Source of the DNA: UBA3069 sp050633465
GTDB lineage: Bacteria; Pseudomonadota; Alphaproteobacteria; Rhodobacterales; Rhodobacteraceae
NCBI GenBank assembly: GCA_050633465.1
Contig: JBOEGO010000027.1
Location: forward strand, 1 to 64,000
Reading direction: 5' to 3'
Length of the DNA stretch: 64,000 bases
In this document: positions 1 through 9,019 of the stretch, one piece after another
Layout: each line of letters starts with the position of its first letter
How positions within the stretch are numbered: the first letter of the stretch is position 1
Notes under the pieces: model-generated
Told to the model about the DNA's origin: nothing
Seen by the model: only the letters and a program-made list of their open reading frames with translations
Databases searched by the model: none
Translations under genes and position numbers: made by a program

Positions 1-1554
1 ATGACGCGCTGCATTTCCTGCACCCGTTGTGTGCGGTTCACGACCGAGGTCGCGGGCATCAGCCAGATGGGCCAGACGGGCCGCGGCGAAGACAGCGAAA
101 TCACCAGCTATCTGGGTGAAACGCTGGACAGTAACATGCAGGGCAATATCATTGACCTGTGTCCGGTTGGTGCATTGGTATCAAAGCCCTATGCATTCAC
201 CGCCCGCCCTTGGGAGCTGACCAAGACCGAAACGATTGACGTGATGGATGCGCTTGGTTCGAACATTCGTGTCGATACCAAGGGCCGCGAAGTCATGCGC
301 ATTTTGCCGCGTAACAATGACGCCGTGAACGAGGAATGGATTTCCGACAAAACGCGTTTTGTCTGGGATGGTTTGCGCCGTCAGCGTCTGGACACGCCCT
401 ATATCCGTGAAAACGGCAAGCTGCGCAAAGCGGGCTGGGGCGAGGCACTGACCGCCGCCGCCGCCGCGATGAAAGGCAAGAAAGTCGCGGGCCTGATCGG
501 TGATCTGGTTCCGGTCGAGGCGGCGTTCGCCTTGAAACAACTGGTCGAAGGCATCGAGGGCAATGTGGAATGCCGCGTTGACAACGCGCGCCTGCCCATC
601 GGCAACCGCGCCGCCTATGTCGGCACCGCCACGGTCGAGGATATCGACGACGCCAAGTTCATCCAGTTGATCGGCACCAACCCGCGCGAGGAAGCGCCGG
701 TGCTGAACGCGCGCATCCGCAAGGCATGGACACGCGGCGCGAATGTGGGATTGGTCGGCGAAGCCGTTGATCTGACCTATGAATATCATCATGTGGGCAG
801 TGACCGCGCCGCTTTGGCCGGGTTGCTGGATCACAAATTCGGCGCGGTTCTGGATGCGCCTTCGGTCATCATCGTGGGGCAGGGAGCCCTGCGCGAGGCC
901 GACGGTCTGGCCGTTCTGGCGCATGCACAGGAACTGGCGGCGCGCACCAATTCCAAACTGATGGTGCTGCACACCGCCGCTGGCCGCGTTGGCGCGATGG
1001 ATGTGGGTGCCGTTACGACAGGCGGCCTGAACGCTGCCATCGACGGGGCCGAGGTGATTTACAACCTTGGCGCGGATGAGGTCGACATCGACGCGGGTGC
1101 CTTTGTGATTTATCAGGGCAGCCATGGGGATCGTGGTGCGCACCGCGCCGATATCATCCTGCCCGGTGCCGCCTATACCGAAGAAAACGGGTTGTTCGTC
1201 AACACCGAGGGCCGCCCGCAACTGGCGCTGCGCGCAGGGTTCGCCCCCGGCGAGGCCAAGGAAAACTGGGCCATCCTGCGGGCATTGTCGGCCGAATTGG
1301 GAGCGCAACTGCCCTATGACAGTCTGGCGCAATTGCGCACGGCCCTGATCGCCGAGGTGCCGCATCTGGCGGGCATTGACGCGGTGGTGGAAAACACCGG
1401 TGAAGCCCTGGCGCTGGATGCCATGGGCACGGCGGATTTCCGCAATGTCATCAAGGATTTCTACCTGACCAACCCGATTGCACGGTCCAGTCAGCTGATG
1501 GCGGAACTGGCGGCGGGTGTCAAAGCACGCGCCATGCAGGTGGCCGCGGAATAA
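1..1554 (+). CDS. nuoG: NADH-quinone oxidoreductase subunit G, 5' end outside window
   Basis: Electron-transfer subunit of the peripheral arm of respiratory complex I. The first in-window residues carry C4, C7 and C10 with a fourth cysteine at C54 (LCPVGAL), the pattern of the 4Fe-4S cluster N4. The rest, about residues 70-500, resembles the molybdopterin-oxidoreductase fold that is retained without a cofactor. Full-length NuoG is usually about 670 residues and begins with a 2Fe-2S ferredoxin domain and a His/Cys cluster; neither is present here, so the ATG at base 1 is an internal methionine and the gene begins upstream. Its TAA stop overlaps the next start codon by one base. Confidence 0.95.
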   Translation: MTRCISCTRCVRFTTEVAGISQMGQTGRGEDSEITSYLGETLDSNMQGNIIDLCPVGALVSKPYAFTARPWELTKTETIDVMDALGSNIRVDTKGREVMRILPRNNDAVNEEWISDKTRFVWDGLRRQRLDTPYIRENGKLRKAGWGEALTAAAAAMKGKKVAGLIGDLVPVEAAFALKQLVEGIEGNVECRVDNARLPIGNRAAYVGTATVEDIDDAKFIQLIGTNPREEAPVLNARIRKAWTRGANVGLVGEAVDLTYEYHHVGSDRAALAGLLDHKFGAVLDAPSVIIVGQGALREADGLAVLAHAQELAARTNSKLMVLHTAAGRVGAMDVGAVTTGGLNAAIDGAEVIYNLGADEVDIDAGAFVIYQGSHGDRGAHRADIILPGAAYTEENGLFVNTEGRPQLALRAGFAPGEAKENWAILRALSAELGAQLPYDSLAQLRTALIAEVPHLAGIDAVVENTGEALALDAMGTADFRNVIKDFYLTNPIARSSQLMAELAAGVKARAMQVAAE

Positions 1555-1964
1555 TGAAACGGGTCGCGTTCATATCCCTATGCGCCATGGCGCTGGTGGC
1601 CTGTGATGACACGGGCCGCGACGCCGAAGTGGCGCGTGGCGCGGTGCCCGTTGCAACGCCGGAATACAAGGGTGTGGAAACGCAACTGCTGGACGGCGAT
1701 CTGGTGTCGTTTCAGGTCGCGCTGAGCGGCACCAACGACCCAAAGGCGCTGGACGCCTATGCAGAATGTGCGGCGGCGCAATATGCGCTGATCCGCGGAT
1801 ACGGATTTGCCCGCCATGTGCGGACGAATGTAACGGAACAGGGTGGTCTTTGGCGGGCCGATGCGGTTTACACCATCTCGCCGACACTGCCCCGGGGATT
1901 AAAGACGATCGACGCCGAAGTCGTGACATCGCATTGCGCAGAAAACGGAATACCGACGGTATGA
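1554..1964 (+). CDS. small predicted lipoprotein inside the nuo operon
   Basis: 136-residue protein of unknown function. It begins with a short basic N-terminus and hydrophobic stretch ending in a lipobox-like LVAC at about residues 14-17, so it is probably lipid-anchored on the periplasmic side. Two further cysteines sit in the mature part (AECAAAQY and SHCAENG) and could form a disulphide. The start codon overlaps the nuoG stop by one base and nuoH starts 7 bp downstream, so it is embedded in the operon and likely co-expressed with complex I. I do not recognise a named domain; a complex I accessory role is inferred from position only. Confidence 0.8.
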   Translation: MKRVAFISLCAMALVACDDTGRDAEVARGAVPVATPEYKGVETQLLDGDLVSFQVALSGTNDPKALDAYAECAAAQYALIRGYGFARHVRTNVTEQGGLWRADAVYTISPTLPRGLKTIDAEVVTSHCAENGIPTV

Positions 1965-1971
1965 GGACCTA

Positions 1972-3012
1972 ATGGCTGAATTCTTTACCACCACCACACT
2001 CGGGATTGGTCTGCTGATTGTCGGGCAGGTCCTGTTGATCGTTGTGCCGCTATTGGTCGCCTTGGCGTTCCTGATGTATGCGGACCGCAAAATCTGGGCC
2101 GCAGTGCAAATGCGGCGCGGCCCCAATGTGGTCGGCGTGTTCGGCCTGCTGCAAAGTTTTGCGGATTTCCTGAAATATATCGTCAAAGAGGTGGTGTTCC
2201 CCGCCGGGGCCGACCGCGTCGTGTTCCTGCTGGCGCCGATGATTTCGCTGGTTATGGCGCTGATTGCATGGGCCGTGATCCCGTTCAACGATGGCTGGGT
2301 GCTGTCGGATATCAACGTCGCGATCCTATATGTGATGGCCGTTTCCTCGTTGGAAGTATACGGCGTGATCATGGGCGGTTGGGCGTCGAATTCGAAATAC
2401 CCCTTCCTTGGGTCGTTGCGATCGGCGGCGCAGATGATTTCATACGAGGTGTCGCTGGGTCTGATCATCATCGGTGTGATCATTTCGACCGGTTCGATGA
2501 ATTTCGGCGACATTGTTCGTGCGCAGGACGGCAATTTCGGGCTGCTCAACTGGTATTGGTTGCCGCATTTCCCGATGGTGTTCCTGTTCTTTATCTCGGC
2601 TTTGGCCGAAACCAACCGCCCGCCGTTCGATTTGCCCGAGGCTGAATCCGAACTGGTTGCCGGTTATCAGGTTGAATATTCGTCCACCCCGTTCCTGCTG
2701 TTCATGATCGGCGAACTGGTGGCCGTGGTGCTGATGTGCGCCCTGACCACGTTGCTGTTCTTTGGCGGTTGGTTGTCGCCCATTCCGGGATTGCCCGACG
2801 GCATCCTGTGGTTCATCGGCAAAATGCTGTTCGTCTTTTTCATCTTCTCGATGGTCAAGGCGATCACGCCCCGCTACCGCTATGACCAGCTGATGCGCAT
2901 CGGTTGGAAGGTATTCCTGCCGATGTCGCTGGTCTGGGTCGTGCTGGTGGCATTCCTTGCAAAATTCGAAGTTCTTGGCGGGTTCTGGGCCCGCTGGGCG
3001 ATGGGAGGCTGA
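1972..3012 (+). CDS. nuoH: NADH-quinone oxidoreductase subunit H
   Basis: Membrane subunit of complex I that helps form the quinone-binding chamber and couples the peripheral arm to the proton pumps. The 346-residue sequence is of normal length, with about eight hydrophobic segments. The family signature ETNRPPFDLPEAESEL starts near residue 213; its acidic loop lines the quinone channel. The start ATG follows an AGGACCTA stretch that serves as ribosome binding site. nuoI begins 3 bp after the stop. Confidence 0.97.
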   Translation: MAEFFTTTTLGIGLLIVGQVLLIVVPLLVALAFLMYADRKIWAAVQMRRGPNVVGVFGLLQSFADFLKYIVKEVVFPAGADRVVFLLAPMISLVMALIAWAVIPFNDGWVLSDINVAILYVMAVSSLEVYGVIMGGWASNSKYPFLGSLRSAAQMISYEVSLGLIIIGVIISTGSMNFGDIVRAQDGNFGLLNWYWLPHFPMVFLFFISALAETNRPPFDLPEAESELVAGYQVEYSSTPFLLFMIGELVAVVLMCALTTLLFFGGWLSPIPGLPDGILWFIGKMLFVFFIFSMVKAITPRYRYDQLMRIGWKVFLPMSLVWVVLVAFLAKFEVLGGFWARWAMGG

Positions 3013-3015
3013 TCC

Positions 3016-3510
3016 ATGGCTAATATCGACTATGGCCGCGCGGCCGGCTACTTTTTCCTTAAGGATTTCATCAAGGGGTTCGCATTGGGGTTCAAATACT
3101 TCTTTGCCCCCAAGGTGACGATCAACTACCCCCATGAAAAGGGACCGTTGTCGCCGCGTTTTCGTGGGGAACACGCGCTGCGCCGTTACCCGAATGGCGA
3201 AGAGCGCTGTATCGCATGCAAACTATGCGAGGCAATCTGCCCCGCGCAGGCGATCACGATTGATGCGGAACCGCGCGAGGATGGCTCGCGCCGCACAACG
3301 CGGTATGACATCGACATGACCAAGTGCATCTACTGCGGTTTCTGTCAGGAGGCCTGCCCCGTGGATGCGATTGTCGAGGGGCCGAATTTTGAATTCGCCA
3401 CCGAAACCCGCGAGGAACTGTTCTATGACAAGGACAGGCTGCTGGCCAACGGCGACCGTTGGGAAGCAGAAATCGCCCGCAATCTGGAAATGGATGCGCC
3501 CTACCGATGA
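3016..3510 (+). CDS. nuoI: NADH-quinone oxidoreductase subunit I
   Basis: Ferredoxin-like subunit carrying the two 4Fe-4S clusters N6a and N6b that pass electrons towards N2 and quinone. Both CxxCxxCxxxCP motifs are intact: C65, C68, C71, C75 and C104, C107, C110, C114. The 164-residue length is normal for alphaproteobacteria. The stop codon TGA overlaps the ATG of the next gene (ATGA), so translation of the inserted decarboxylase-fold gene is coupled to nuoI. Confidence 0.97.
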   Translation: MANIDYGRAAGYFFLKDFIKGFALGFKYFFAPKVTINYPHEKGPLSPRFRGEHALRRYPNGEERCIACKLCEAICPAQAITIDAEPREDGSRRTTRYDIDMTKCIYCGFCQEACPVDAIVEGPNFEFATETREELFYDKDRLLANGDRWEAEIARNLEMDAPYR

Positions 3511-3911
3511 CACCGGCCGTTGATCATATCGACACCTACGCCCGCGGAAAGGCCCTGTCTGAACAGGTCAATCCGGGGATGGAGGATGCGCTGCGCGCCC
3601 GTTATGACGCGTTGGTGCCCGGTCTGTCACGGACCGTGGTCGATGTGGCCTATGGCCAGTTCTATGCCCGTGGCGGTGTGGATGAAAAAACGCGGCTTCT
3701 GGCGACGGTTGCCGCGCTGACCGCGCTTGGCGGTCAGACCAGGCCCCAATTGAAAGTGAACATAGCAAGTGCCCGCGCCGTTGGCGCATCCCGTGAAGAG
3801 ATCTGCGAGATCATCTTCCAAATGACTTTATATGGTGGTTTTCCCGCGATGATAAACGCGATGAACGCCGCCATGGAGGTCTTTGAGGCCGAGGAGGCAC
3901 CTGCGCCATGA
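3507..3911 (+). CDS. carboxymuconolactone decarboxylase (AhpD-fold) family protein, copy 1, in nuo operon
   Basis: 134-residue protein resembling the carboxymuconolactone decarboxylase/AhpD-like fold: an all-helical small protein with the family stretch DEKTRLLATVAALTALGG (about residues 55-72) and the GASREEICEIIFQM helix that follows. The redox CxxC of AhpD peroxidases is absent; the only cysteine is in EICEI. I chose the ATG at 3507 because it overlaps the nuoI stop as ATGA; an upstream in-frame ATG at 3459 would lie well inside nuoI. It is coupled by another ATGA overlap to a second gene of the same family. Substrate unknown; position suggests a link to complex I. Confidence 0.85.
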   Translation: MTPAVDHIDTYARGKALSEQVNPGMEDALRARYDALVPGLSRTVVDVAYGQFYARGGVDEKTRLLATVAALTALGGQTRPQLKVNIASARAVGASREEICEIIFQMTLYGGFPAMINAMNAAMEVFEAEEAPAP

Positions 3912-4318
3912 ATGATACAAAGAACCCGTTCGAATTGATGATGGAACAGGCGCAGGCCATGGTCAGATCCATGAATCCCGCGATGGAAACCTTTTCCATG
4001 AAAGGGTTCGAAGCCATGTGGCCGACCATGTCCAGGGAGGTTATGGAAATGACCTTTGGCAAGGGCATGTCCAAGGACGGGCTGGATGCGAAAACGCGCA
4101 TGTTGCTGACGTTGGCCGGGCTGACCATGCAGGGCGCGCAGAACGACAGCCAGATCCGCCTGACCGTGCGCCACGCATTGGAAGCGGGCGCAAGCAAAGA
4201 TGAAATCGCCGAAACCATCGCCCAGATGTCGATGTTTGCCGGTATTCCCGCCATGACCCGCGCGATGGAATTCGCGCAAGAGGTTCTGAAAGATCAAGAG
4301 GACAAGGACAAATCATGA
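3908..4318 (+). CDS. carboxymuconolactone decarboxylase (AhpD-fold) family protein, copy 2, in nuo operon
   Basis: 136-residue paralogue of the preceding gene, with the same helical core (DAKTRMLLTLAGLTMQGA, then GASKDEIAETIAQMSMFAG). It contains no cysteine at all, so it cannot work as an AhpD-type thiol peroxidase. The N-terminal 50 residues are methionine-rich (LMMEQAQAMVRSMNPAMETFSM) and differ from copy 1. Start and stop both overlap neighbours by 4 bp (ATGA), linking it translationally to copy 1 and to nuoJ. The pair could form a hetero-oligomer, since family members are usually trimers or hexamers; that is inference. Confidence 0.85.
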   Translation: MNDTKNPFELMMEQAQAMVRSMNPAMETFSMKGFEAMWPTMSREVMEMTFGKGMSKDGLDAKTRMLLTLAGLTMQGAQNDSQIRLTVRHALEAGASKDEIAETIAQMSMFAGIPAMTRAMEFAQEVLKDQEDKDKS

Positions 4319-4920
4319 TTGCAGCATTGGCATTCTATCTGTTCGCAATATGCGTTGTGGTCGGTGGGCTATTCACCGTCATCAGCCGCAATCCGGTGCA
4401 TTCGGTGCTGTGGCTGATTTTGGCCTTCCTGTCCTCGGCCGGGTTGTTCGTTTTGTTGGGGGCCGAATTTGTGGCGATGCTGTTGATCATCGTCTACGTC
4501 GGCGCGGTCGCGGTGTTGTTCCTGTTTGTGGTGATGATGCTGGACGTTGATTTCGCCGAACTAAAGGCGGAAATGGCGAAATACATGCCGCTGGCCCTGT
4601 TGATCGGGGTGGTAATCCTGATGGAACTGGGGCTGGCATTGGGCAGCTGGACCGAGGCCGAAACCGCCATGGCGGCCCGCGCCGCCGTCGCCCCAGAGGG
4701 TGTGACCAATACCGCCGCCCTCGGGATGCTGCTCTATGACAAATACTTCCTGCTGTTCCAGCTGTCGGGGTTGATCCTGTTGGTCGCCATGATCGGCGCC
4801 ATCGTGCTGACCCTGCGCCACCGCACCAATATCAAACGCCAGAACGTGCTGGCCCAGATGTGGCGCGACCCGGCAAAGGCAATGGAATTGAAAGACGTGA
4901 AACCGGGGCAGGGGCTGTAA
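4315..4920 (+). CDS. nuoJ: NADH-quinone oxidoreductase subunit J
   Basis: Small membrane subunit of complex I (ND6 homologue). The 201 residues contain five hydrophobic segments, including the conserved glycine- and valine-rich third helix (IIVYVGAVAVLFLFVVMML), which in complex I structures undergoes a pi-bulge transition. It starts within the stop of the inserted AhpD-fold gene (ATGA). A 75-bp gap separates it from nuoK, longer than elsewhere in this operon. Confidence 0.96.
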   Translation: MIAALAFYLFAICVVVGGLFTVISRNPVHSVLWLILAFLSSAGLFVLLGAEFVAMLLIIVYVGAVAVLFLFVVMMLDVDFAELKAEMAKYMPLALLIGVVILMELGLALGSWTEAETAMAARAAVAPEGVTNTAALGMLLYDKYFLLFQLSGLILLVAMIGAIVLTLRHRTNIKRQNVLAQMWRDPAKAMELKDVKPGQGL

Positions 4921-4995
4921 GGCCGCGCCAGACATAATGATCGGTCTGCTGCCCCCATGGGCGGCGGTGCATAAAACCGAAAACGGGACAGAATG

Positions 4996-5301
4996 ATGAT
5001 TGGACTTGAACACTATCTAAGCGTGGCGGCGGCACTGTTCGTCATCGGGATTTTTGGCCTATTCCTGAACCGGAAGAACGTCATCATCCTGCTGATGAGC
5101 ATCGAGCTGATGTTGCTGGCGGTGAATATCAACCTTGTCGCGTTTTCCAGTTTTCTGGGCGATCTGGTGGGGCAGGTGTTCACCCTGTTCGTGCTGACCG
5201 TGGCCGCGGCCGAGGCGGCGATCGGGCTGGCCATTCTGGTCTGTTTCTTCCGCAACCGTGGCACCATCGCGGTTGAAGATGTCAACGTGATGAAGGGCTA
5301 A
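4996..5301 (+). CDS. nuoK: NADH-quinone oxidoreductase subunit K
   Basis: ND4L-type subunit with three transmembrane helices; the conserved glutamate of the second helix is in LLMSIELMLLAVN. I use the second of two adjacent ATG codons (4993 and 4996) because it gives MIGLEHYL and the usual 101-residue length; the first would add only one methionine. A GGGACAG stretch just upstream can serve either start. nuoL follows after 6 bp. Confidence 0.96.
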   Translation: MIGLEHYLSVAAALFVIGIFGLFLNRKNVIILLMSIELMLLAVNINLVAFSSFLGDLVGQVFTLFVLTVAAAEAAIGLAILVCFFRNRGTIAVEDVNVMKG

Positions 5302-5307
5302 GGGAAC

Positions 5308-7458
5308 ATGGCAACAATCATCCTCTTTGCGCCTCTGATCGGGGCATTGATCGCGGGTTTCGGCTGGCGCATCATTGGCGAAACCGCCGCGCAATATGTC
5401 ACCACCGGCCTGTTGTTTCTGGCCTGTCTGCTGTCGTGGATCGTGTTCATCACGCTGGATGCATCCAACACCCAGCACATCCATATCCTTGATTTCATCC
5501 GTTCCGGCACGCTGGACACGGCCTGGTCGATCCGGCTGGACCGTTTGACCGCGATCATGCTGATCGTGGTGACATCGGTGTCGTCCTTGGTGCATCTGTA
5601 TTCGTTCGGCTACATGGCCCATGACGAAAACTGGGGCGAGGGCGAGCATTACAAGGCGCGTTTCTTTGCCTATCTGTCGTTCTTTACCTTTGCCATGCTG
5701 GCGCTGGTGACGGCTGACAACCTTGTTCAGATGTTCTTTGGCTGGGAAGGTGTGGGCGTTGCGTCCTATTTGCTGATCGGGTTCTATTACAAAAAACCGT
5801 CCGCCAATGCGGCGGCGATCAAGGCATTCGTGGTCAACCGTGTCGGGGACTTCGGTTTCGCACTGGGTATTTTCGGGCTGTTTTATCTGACCGAAAGCAT
5901 TGATTTCGATGATGTCTTTGCCGCTGCGCCTGCATTGGCCGAAACGCAGTTGCATTTCCTTTGGGCCGAATGGAACGCCGCCAACCTGCTGGCATTCCTG
6001 CTGTTCATCGGCGCGATGGGCAAATCGGCGCAATTGTTCCTGCACACATGGTTGCCCGACGCGATGGAAGGCCCGACCCCTGTTTCGGCCCTGATCCACG
6101 CCGCGACCATGGTGACGGCGGGGGTTTTCCTTGTCTGTCGCATGTCGCCGCTGATGGAATATGCACCGCAGGCCACGGCCTTTATCACCATCCTTGGCGC
6201 GACCACGGCGTTTGTCGCCGCGACCATCGGTTTGGTGCAAAACGATATCAAACGGGTTATCGCCTATTCGACCATGTCGCAGCTTGGCTATATGTTTGTG
6301 GCGGCGGGCGTGGGCGTTTATTCGGTTGCCATGTTCCACCTGCTGACACATGCCTTTTTCAAGGCGATGCTGTTTTTGGGTGCCGGTTCGGTGATCCATG
6401 CGATGCACCACGAACAGGATATGCGCAACTACGGCAACCTGCGTAAGAAGATCCCGCTGACGTTCTATGCGATGCTGATCGGCACGCTGGCGATCACGGG
6501 GGTTGGCATTCCGTTGACCACCATCGGCTTTGCCGGTTTCCTGTCCAAAGACGCGATTATCGAAAGCGCATGGGCCGGCACGCAGGGGGGCTATGCCTTC
6601 TGGATGCTGGTGATTGCGGCGATGTTCACCTCGTTTTATTCGTGGCGTCTGATGTTCCTGACCTTTTGGGGGACGGAACGTGGCGACAAGCACACCCATG
6701 AACACGCCCATGAAAGCCCCAAGGTCATGACCATCCCGCTGGGTGTTCTGGCGGTTGGCGCGATCTTTTCCGGCATGGTGTTTTACGGGCCGTTCTTTGG
6801 CGACCATAACAAGGTAAACAGCTTTTTCGGCATGGCCCATCACGAGGCCGCGGGCGACCACGGCGCGGATGCAGATCACACTGCGGATGCGGGGCATGGC
6901 GCGGCAACTGATCATGGCGCCACCACCGAACATGCGGCGGATGATCATGCTGCGAGTGCGGACCAAGCATCCGGGGATCACGCGGTCGTCGCCATGGGCA
7001 CCGCACCGCAGGGCGCGATCTATATGTCGCCCGACAACACGGTGATGGATGATGCGCACCACGCGCCGGTCTGGGTGAAAATCAGCCCCTTCATCGCCAT
7101 GCTGATCGGCCTGATCACGGCCTATTGGTTCTATATCGTCAATCCCGCCATGCCCAAACGCTGGGCCGAGGCGCAGCGCCCGCTGTATCTGTTCCTGTTG
7201 AACAAATGGTATTTCGACGAGATATACGACGCGATATTCGTGCGCCCCGCCAATGCCATTGGCCGTTTCCTGTGGAAACGCGGCGATGAAAATGTGATCG
7301 ACGGGTCGATCAACGGGGTGGCCACGGGCATCGTGCCCTTCTTCACTCGGCTCGCGGGCCGTGCCCAATCGGGTTACATCTTTACCTATGCCTTTGCGAT
7401 GGTGATCGGAATCGTGGTTCTGATCACCTGGATGACGCTCAGCGGAGGGGCGCATTAA
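5308..7458 (+). CDS. nuoL: NADH-quinone oxidoreductase subunit L with histidine-rich insert
   Basis: The distal antiporter-like proton-pumping subunit of complex I, 716 residues, longer than E. coli NuoL (about 613). The Mrp-antiporter core is clear (for example GYMFVAAGVGVYSVAMFHLL). The extra length is largely a loop at about residues 509-575 rich in His, Asp and Ala, with repeated DH and EH pairs (nine histidines in about 50 residues), preceded by another His cluster near residue 457 (KHTHEHAHE). The C-terminal hydrophobic region after the loop includes the lateral helix and last transmembrane helix. Overlaps nuoM by one base. Confidence 0.96.
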   Translation: MATIILFAPLIGALIAGFGWRIIGETAAQYVTTGLLFLACLLSWIVFITLDASNTQHIHILDFIRSGTLDTAWSIRLDRLTAIMLIVVTSVSSLVHLYSFGYMAHDENWGEGEHYKARFFAYLSFFTFAMLALVTADNLVQMFFGWEGVGVASYLLIGFYYKKPSANAAAIKAFVVNRVGDFGFALGIFGLFYLTESIDFDDVFAAAPALAETQLHFLWAEWNAANLLAFLLFIGAMGKSAQLFLHTWLPDAMEGPTPVSALIHAATMVTAGVFLVCRMSPLMEYAPQATAFITILGATTAFVAATIGLVQNDIKRVIAYSTMSQLGYMFVAAGVGVYSVAMFHLLTHAFFKAMLFLGAGSVIHAMHHEQDMRNYGNLRKKIPLTFYAMLIGTLAITGVGIPLTTIGFAGFLSKDAIIESAWAGTQGGYAFWMLVIAAMFTSFYSWRLMFLTFWGTERGDKHTHEHAHESPKVMTIPLGVLAVGAIFSGMVFYGPFFGDHNKVNSFFGMAHHEAAGDHGADADHTADAGHGAATDHGATTEHAADDHAASADQASGDHAVVAMGTAPQGAIYMSPDNTVMDDAHHAPVWVKISPFIAMLIGLITAYWFYIVNPAMPKRWAEAQRPLYLFLLNKWYFDEIYDAIFVRPANAIGRFLWKRGDENVIDGSINGVATGIVPFFTRLAGRAQSGYIFTYAFAMVIGIVVLITWMTLSGGAH

Positions 7459-9002
7459 TGGACAACCTACTTTCCATCGTCACCTTTATCCCCGCTTTGG
7501 CCGCTGCCATTCTGGCCGTGTTCCTGCGGGGCGAGGATGCCCCCGCGCAGCGCAACGCCAAATATCTGGCGCTGATCGCAACCGGCGCTACGTTCCTGAT
7601 TTCGCTGTTTATTCTGGCGCAATTCGATCCGGCCGACACCGGTTTCCAGATGGTTGAGGAACGCCAGTGGTTGCTGGGCATGTCCTATAAGATGGGCGTT
7701 GACGGGATTTCGGTCCTGTTTGTGATGCTGACCACGTTCATGATGCCGCTGGTGATCTGGGCGTCCTGGGGTGTCACCTCTCGTGTCAAGGAATACATGA
7801 TCGCCTTCCTGCTGCTGGAAACGCTGATGCTGGGCGTGTTCATGGCGCTGGATCTGGTGCTGTTCTACCTGTTTTTCGAGGCAGGGCTGATACCGATGTT
7901 CCTGATCATCGGTATCTGGGGTGGCAAGAACCGGATTTACGCTTCCTTCAAATTCTTCCTTTATACCTTCCTCGGGTCGGTCCTGATGCTGGTGGCCATG
8001 GTCGCCATGTTCTCGGATGCGGGCACCACGGATATCGCCAAACTGATGAGCCACGAATTCGCGTCGGACACGTTCAGCGTTCTGGGTGTTCAGATTGTCG
8101 GCGGGATGCAAACGCTGATGTTCCTTGCGTTTTTCGCCAGTTTTGCGGTGAAAATGCCGATGTGGCCGGTGCATACATGGTTGCCCGATGCGCATGTTCA
8201 GGCGCCCACGGCGGGGTCGGTGGTTCTGGCCGCGATCCTGTTGAAAATGGGTGGTTACGGATTTTTGCGGTTCAGCCTGCCGATGTTTCCGGTGGGGGCA
8301 GATGTGCTGACCCCGCTGGTGTTGTGGATGTCTGCGATTGCCATCGTTTACACCTCGCTGGTGGCGCTGGTGCAGGAAGATATGAAAAAACTGATCGCCT
8401 ATTCGTCGGTCGCCCATATGGGCTACGTGACCATGGGCATCTTTGCCGCCAACCAGCAGGGCATTGACGGCGCGATTTTCCAGATGATCAGCCACGGCTT
8501 TATCTCGGGCGCGCTGTTCCTGTGTGTGGGCGTGATTTATGACCGGATGCACACCCGCGACATCGACGCCTATGGCGGTTTGGCGAACCGGATGCCGGCC
8601 TATGCGCTGATATTCATGTTCTTTACCATGGCCAATGTCGGCCTGCCGGGAACATCGGGTTTTGTCGGGGAATTTCTGACACTTATGGGTATTTTCCAGG
8701 CCAATACATGGGTCGCTGCGGTGGCCACATCGGGTGTGATCCTGTCGGCAGCCTATGCGCTGTGGCTGTATCGCCGCGTGGTTCTGGGCGACATGATCAA
8801 GGAAAGCCTGAAGGCAATCACCGACATGACCCGCCGCGAAAAGGCTATTTTCGCACCGCTGGTGGTGATGACCCTGCTGCTGGGGGTTTATCCCAGCCTG
8901 GTGACCGATATCATCGGCCCCTCGGTCGAGGCGCTGATTAACAATTATGACCTGGCCCTTGCCGACGCACCCAGCGCCGTCAAAGCCGCCGCATCGCATT
9001 AA
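7458..9002 (+). CDS. nuoM: NADH-quinone oxidoreductase subunit M
   Basis: Antiporter-like proton-pumping membrane subunit of complex I, 514 residues with about fourteen hydrophobic segments. Key family features are visible: the glutamate of MALDLVLFYLFFEAGLIPMFL, the lysine region KMPMWPVHTWLPDAHVQAPT, and the broken-helix stretch VQEDMKKLIAYSSVAHMGY. The start codon overlaps the nuoL stop by one base (TAATG). The length is usual for alphaproteobacteria. Confidence 0.97.
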   Translation: MDNLLSIVTFIPALAAAILAVFLRGEDAPAQRNAKYLALIATGATFLISLFILAQFDPADTGFQMVEERQWLLGMSYKMGVDGISVLFVMLTTFMMPLVIWASWGVTSRVKEYMIAFLLLETLMLGVFMALDLVLFYLFFEAGLIPMFLIIGIWGGKNRIYASFKFFLYTFLGSVLMLVAMVAMFSDAGTTDIAKLMSHEFASDTFSVLGVQIVGGMQTLMFLAFFASFAVKMPMWPVHTWLPDAHVQAPTAGSVVLAAILLKMGGYGFLRFSLPMFPVGADVLTPLVLWMSAIAIVYTSLVALVQEDMKKLIAYSSVAHMGYVTMGIFAANQQGIDGAIFQMISHGFISGALFLCVGVIYDRMHTRDIDAYGGLANRMPAYALIFMFFTMANVGLPGTSGFVGEFLTLMGIFQANTWVAAVATSGVILSAAYALWLYRRVVLGDMIKESLKAITDMTRREKAIFAPLVVMTLLLGVYPSLVTDIIGPSVEALINNYDLALADAPSAVKAAASH

Positions 9003-9019
9003 GACGGGAGCCTTAGAAA

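Noticed and set aside
5059..7455. Very long open frame antisense to nuoK-nuoL (about 800 codons), and similar long frames opposite nuoM, dnaB-side and trpE genes
   Set aside because: High GC third positions keep antisense frames open; the proteins are His/Arg/Gln-rich low-complexity strings and the opposite strand holds clear family members.
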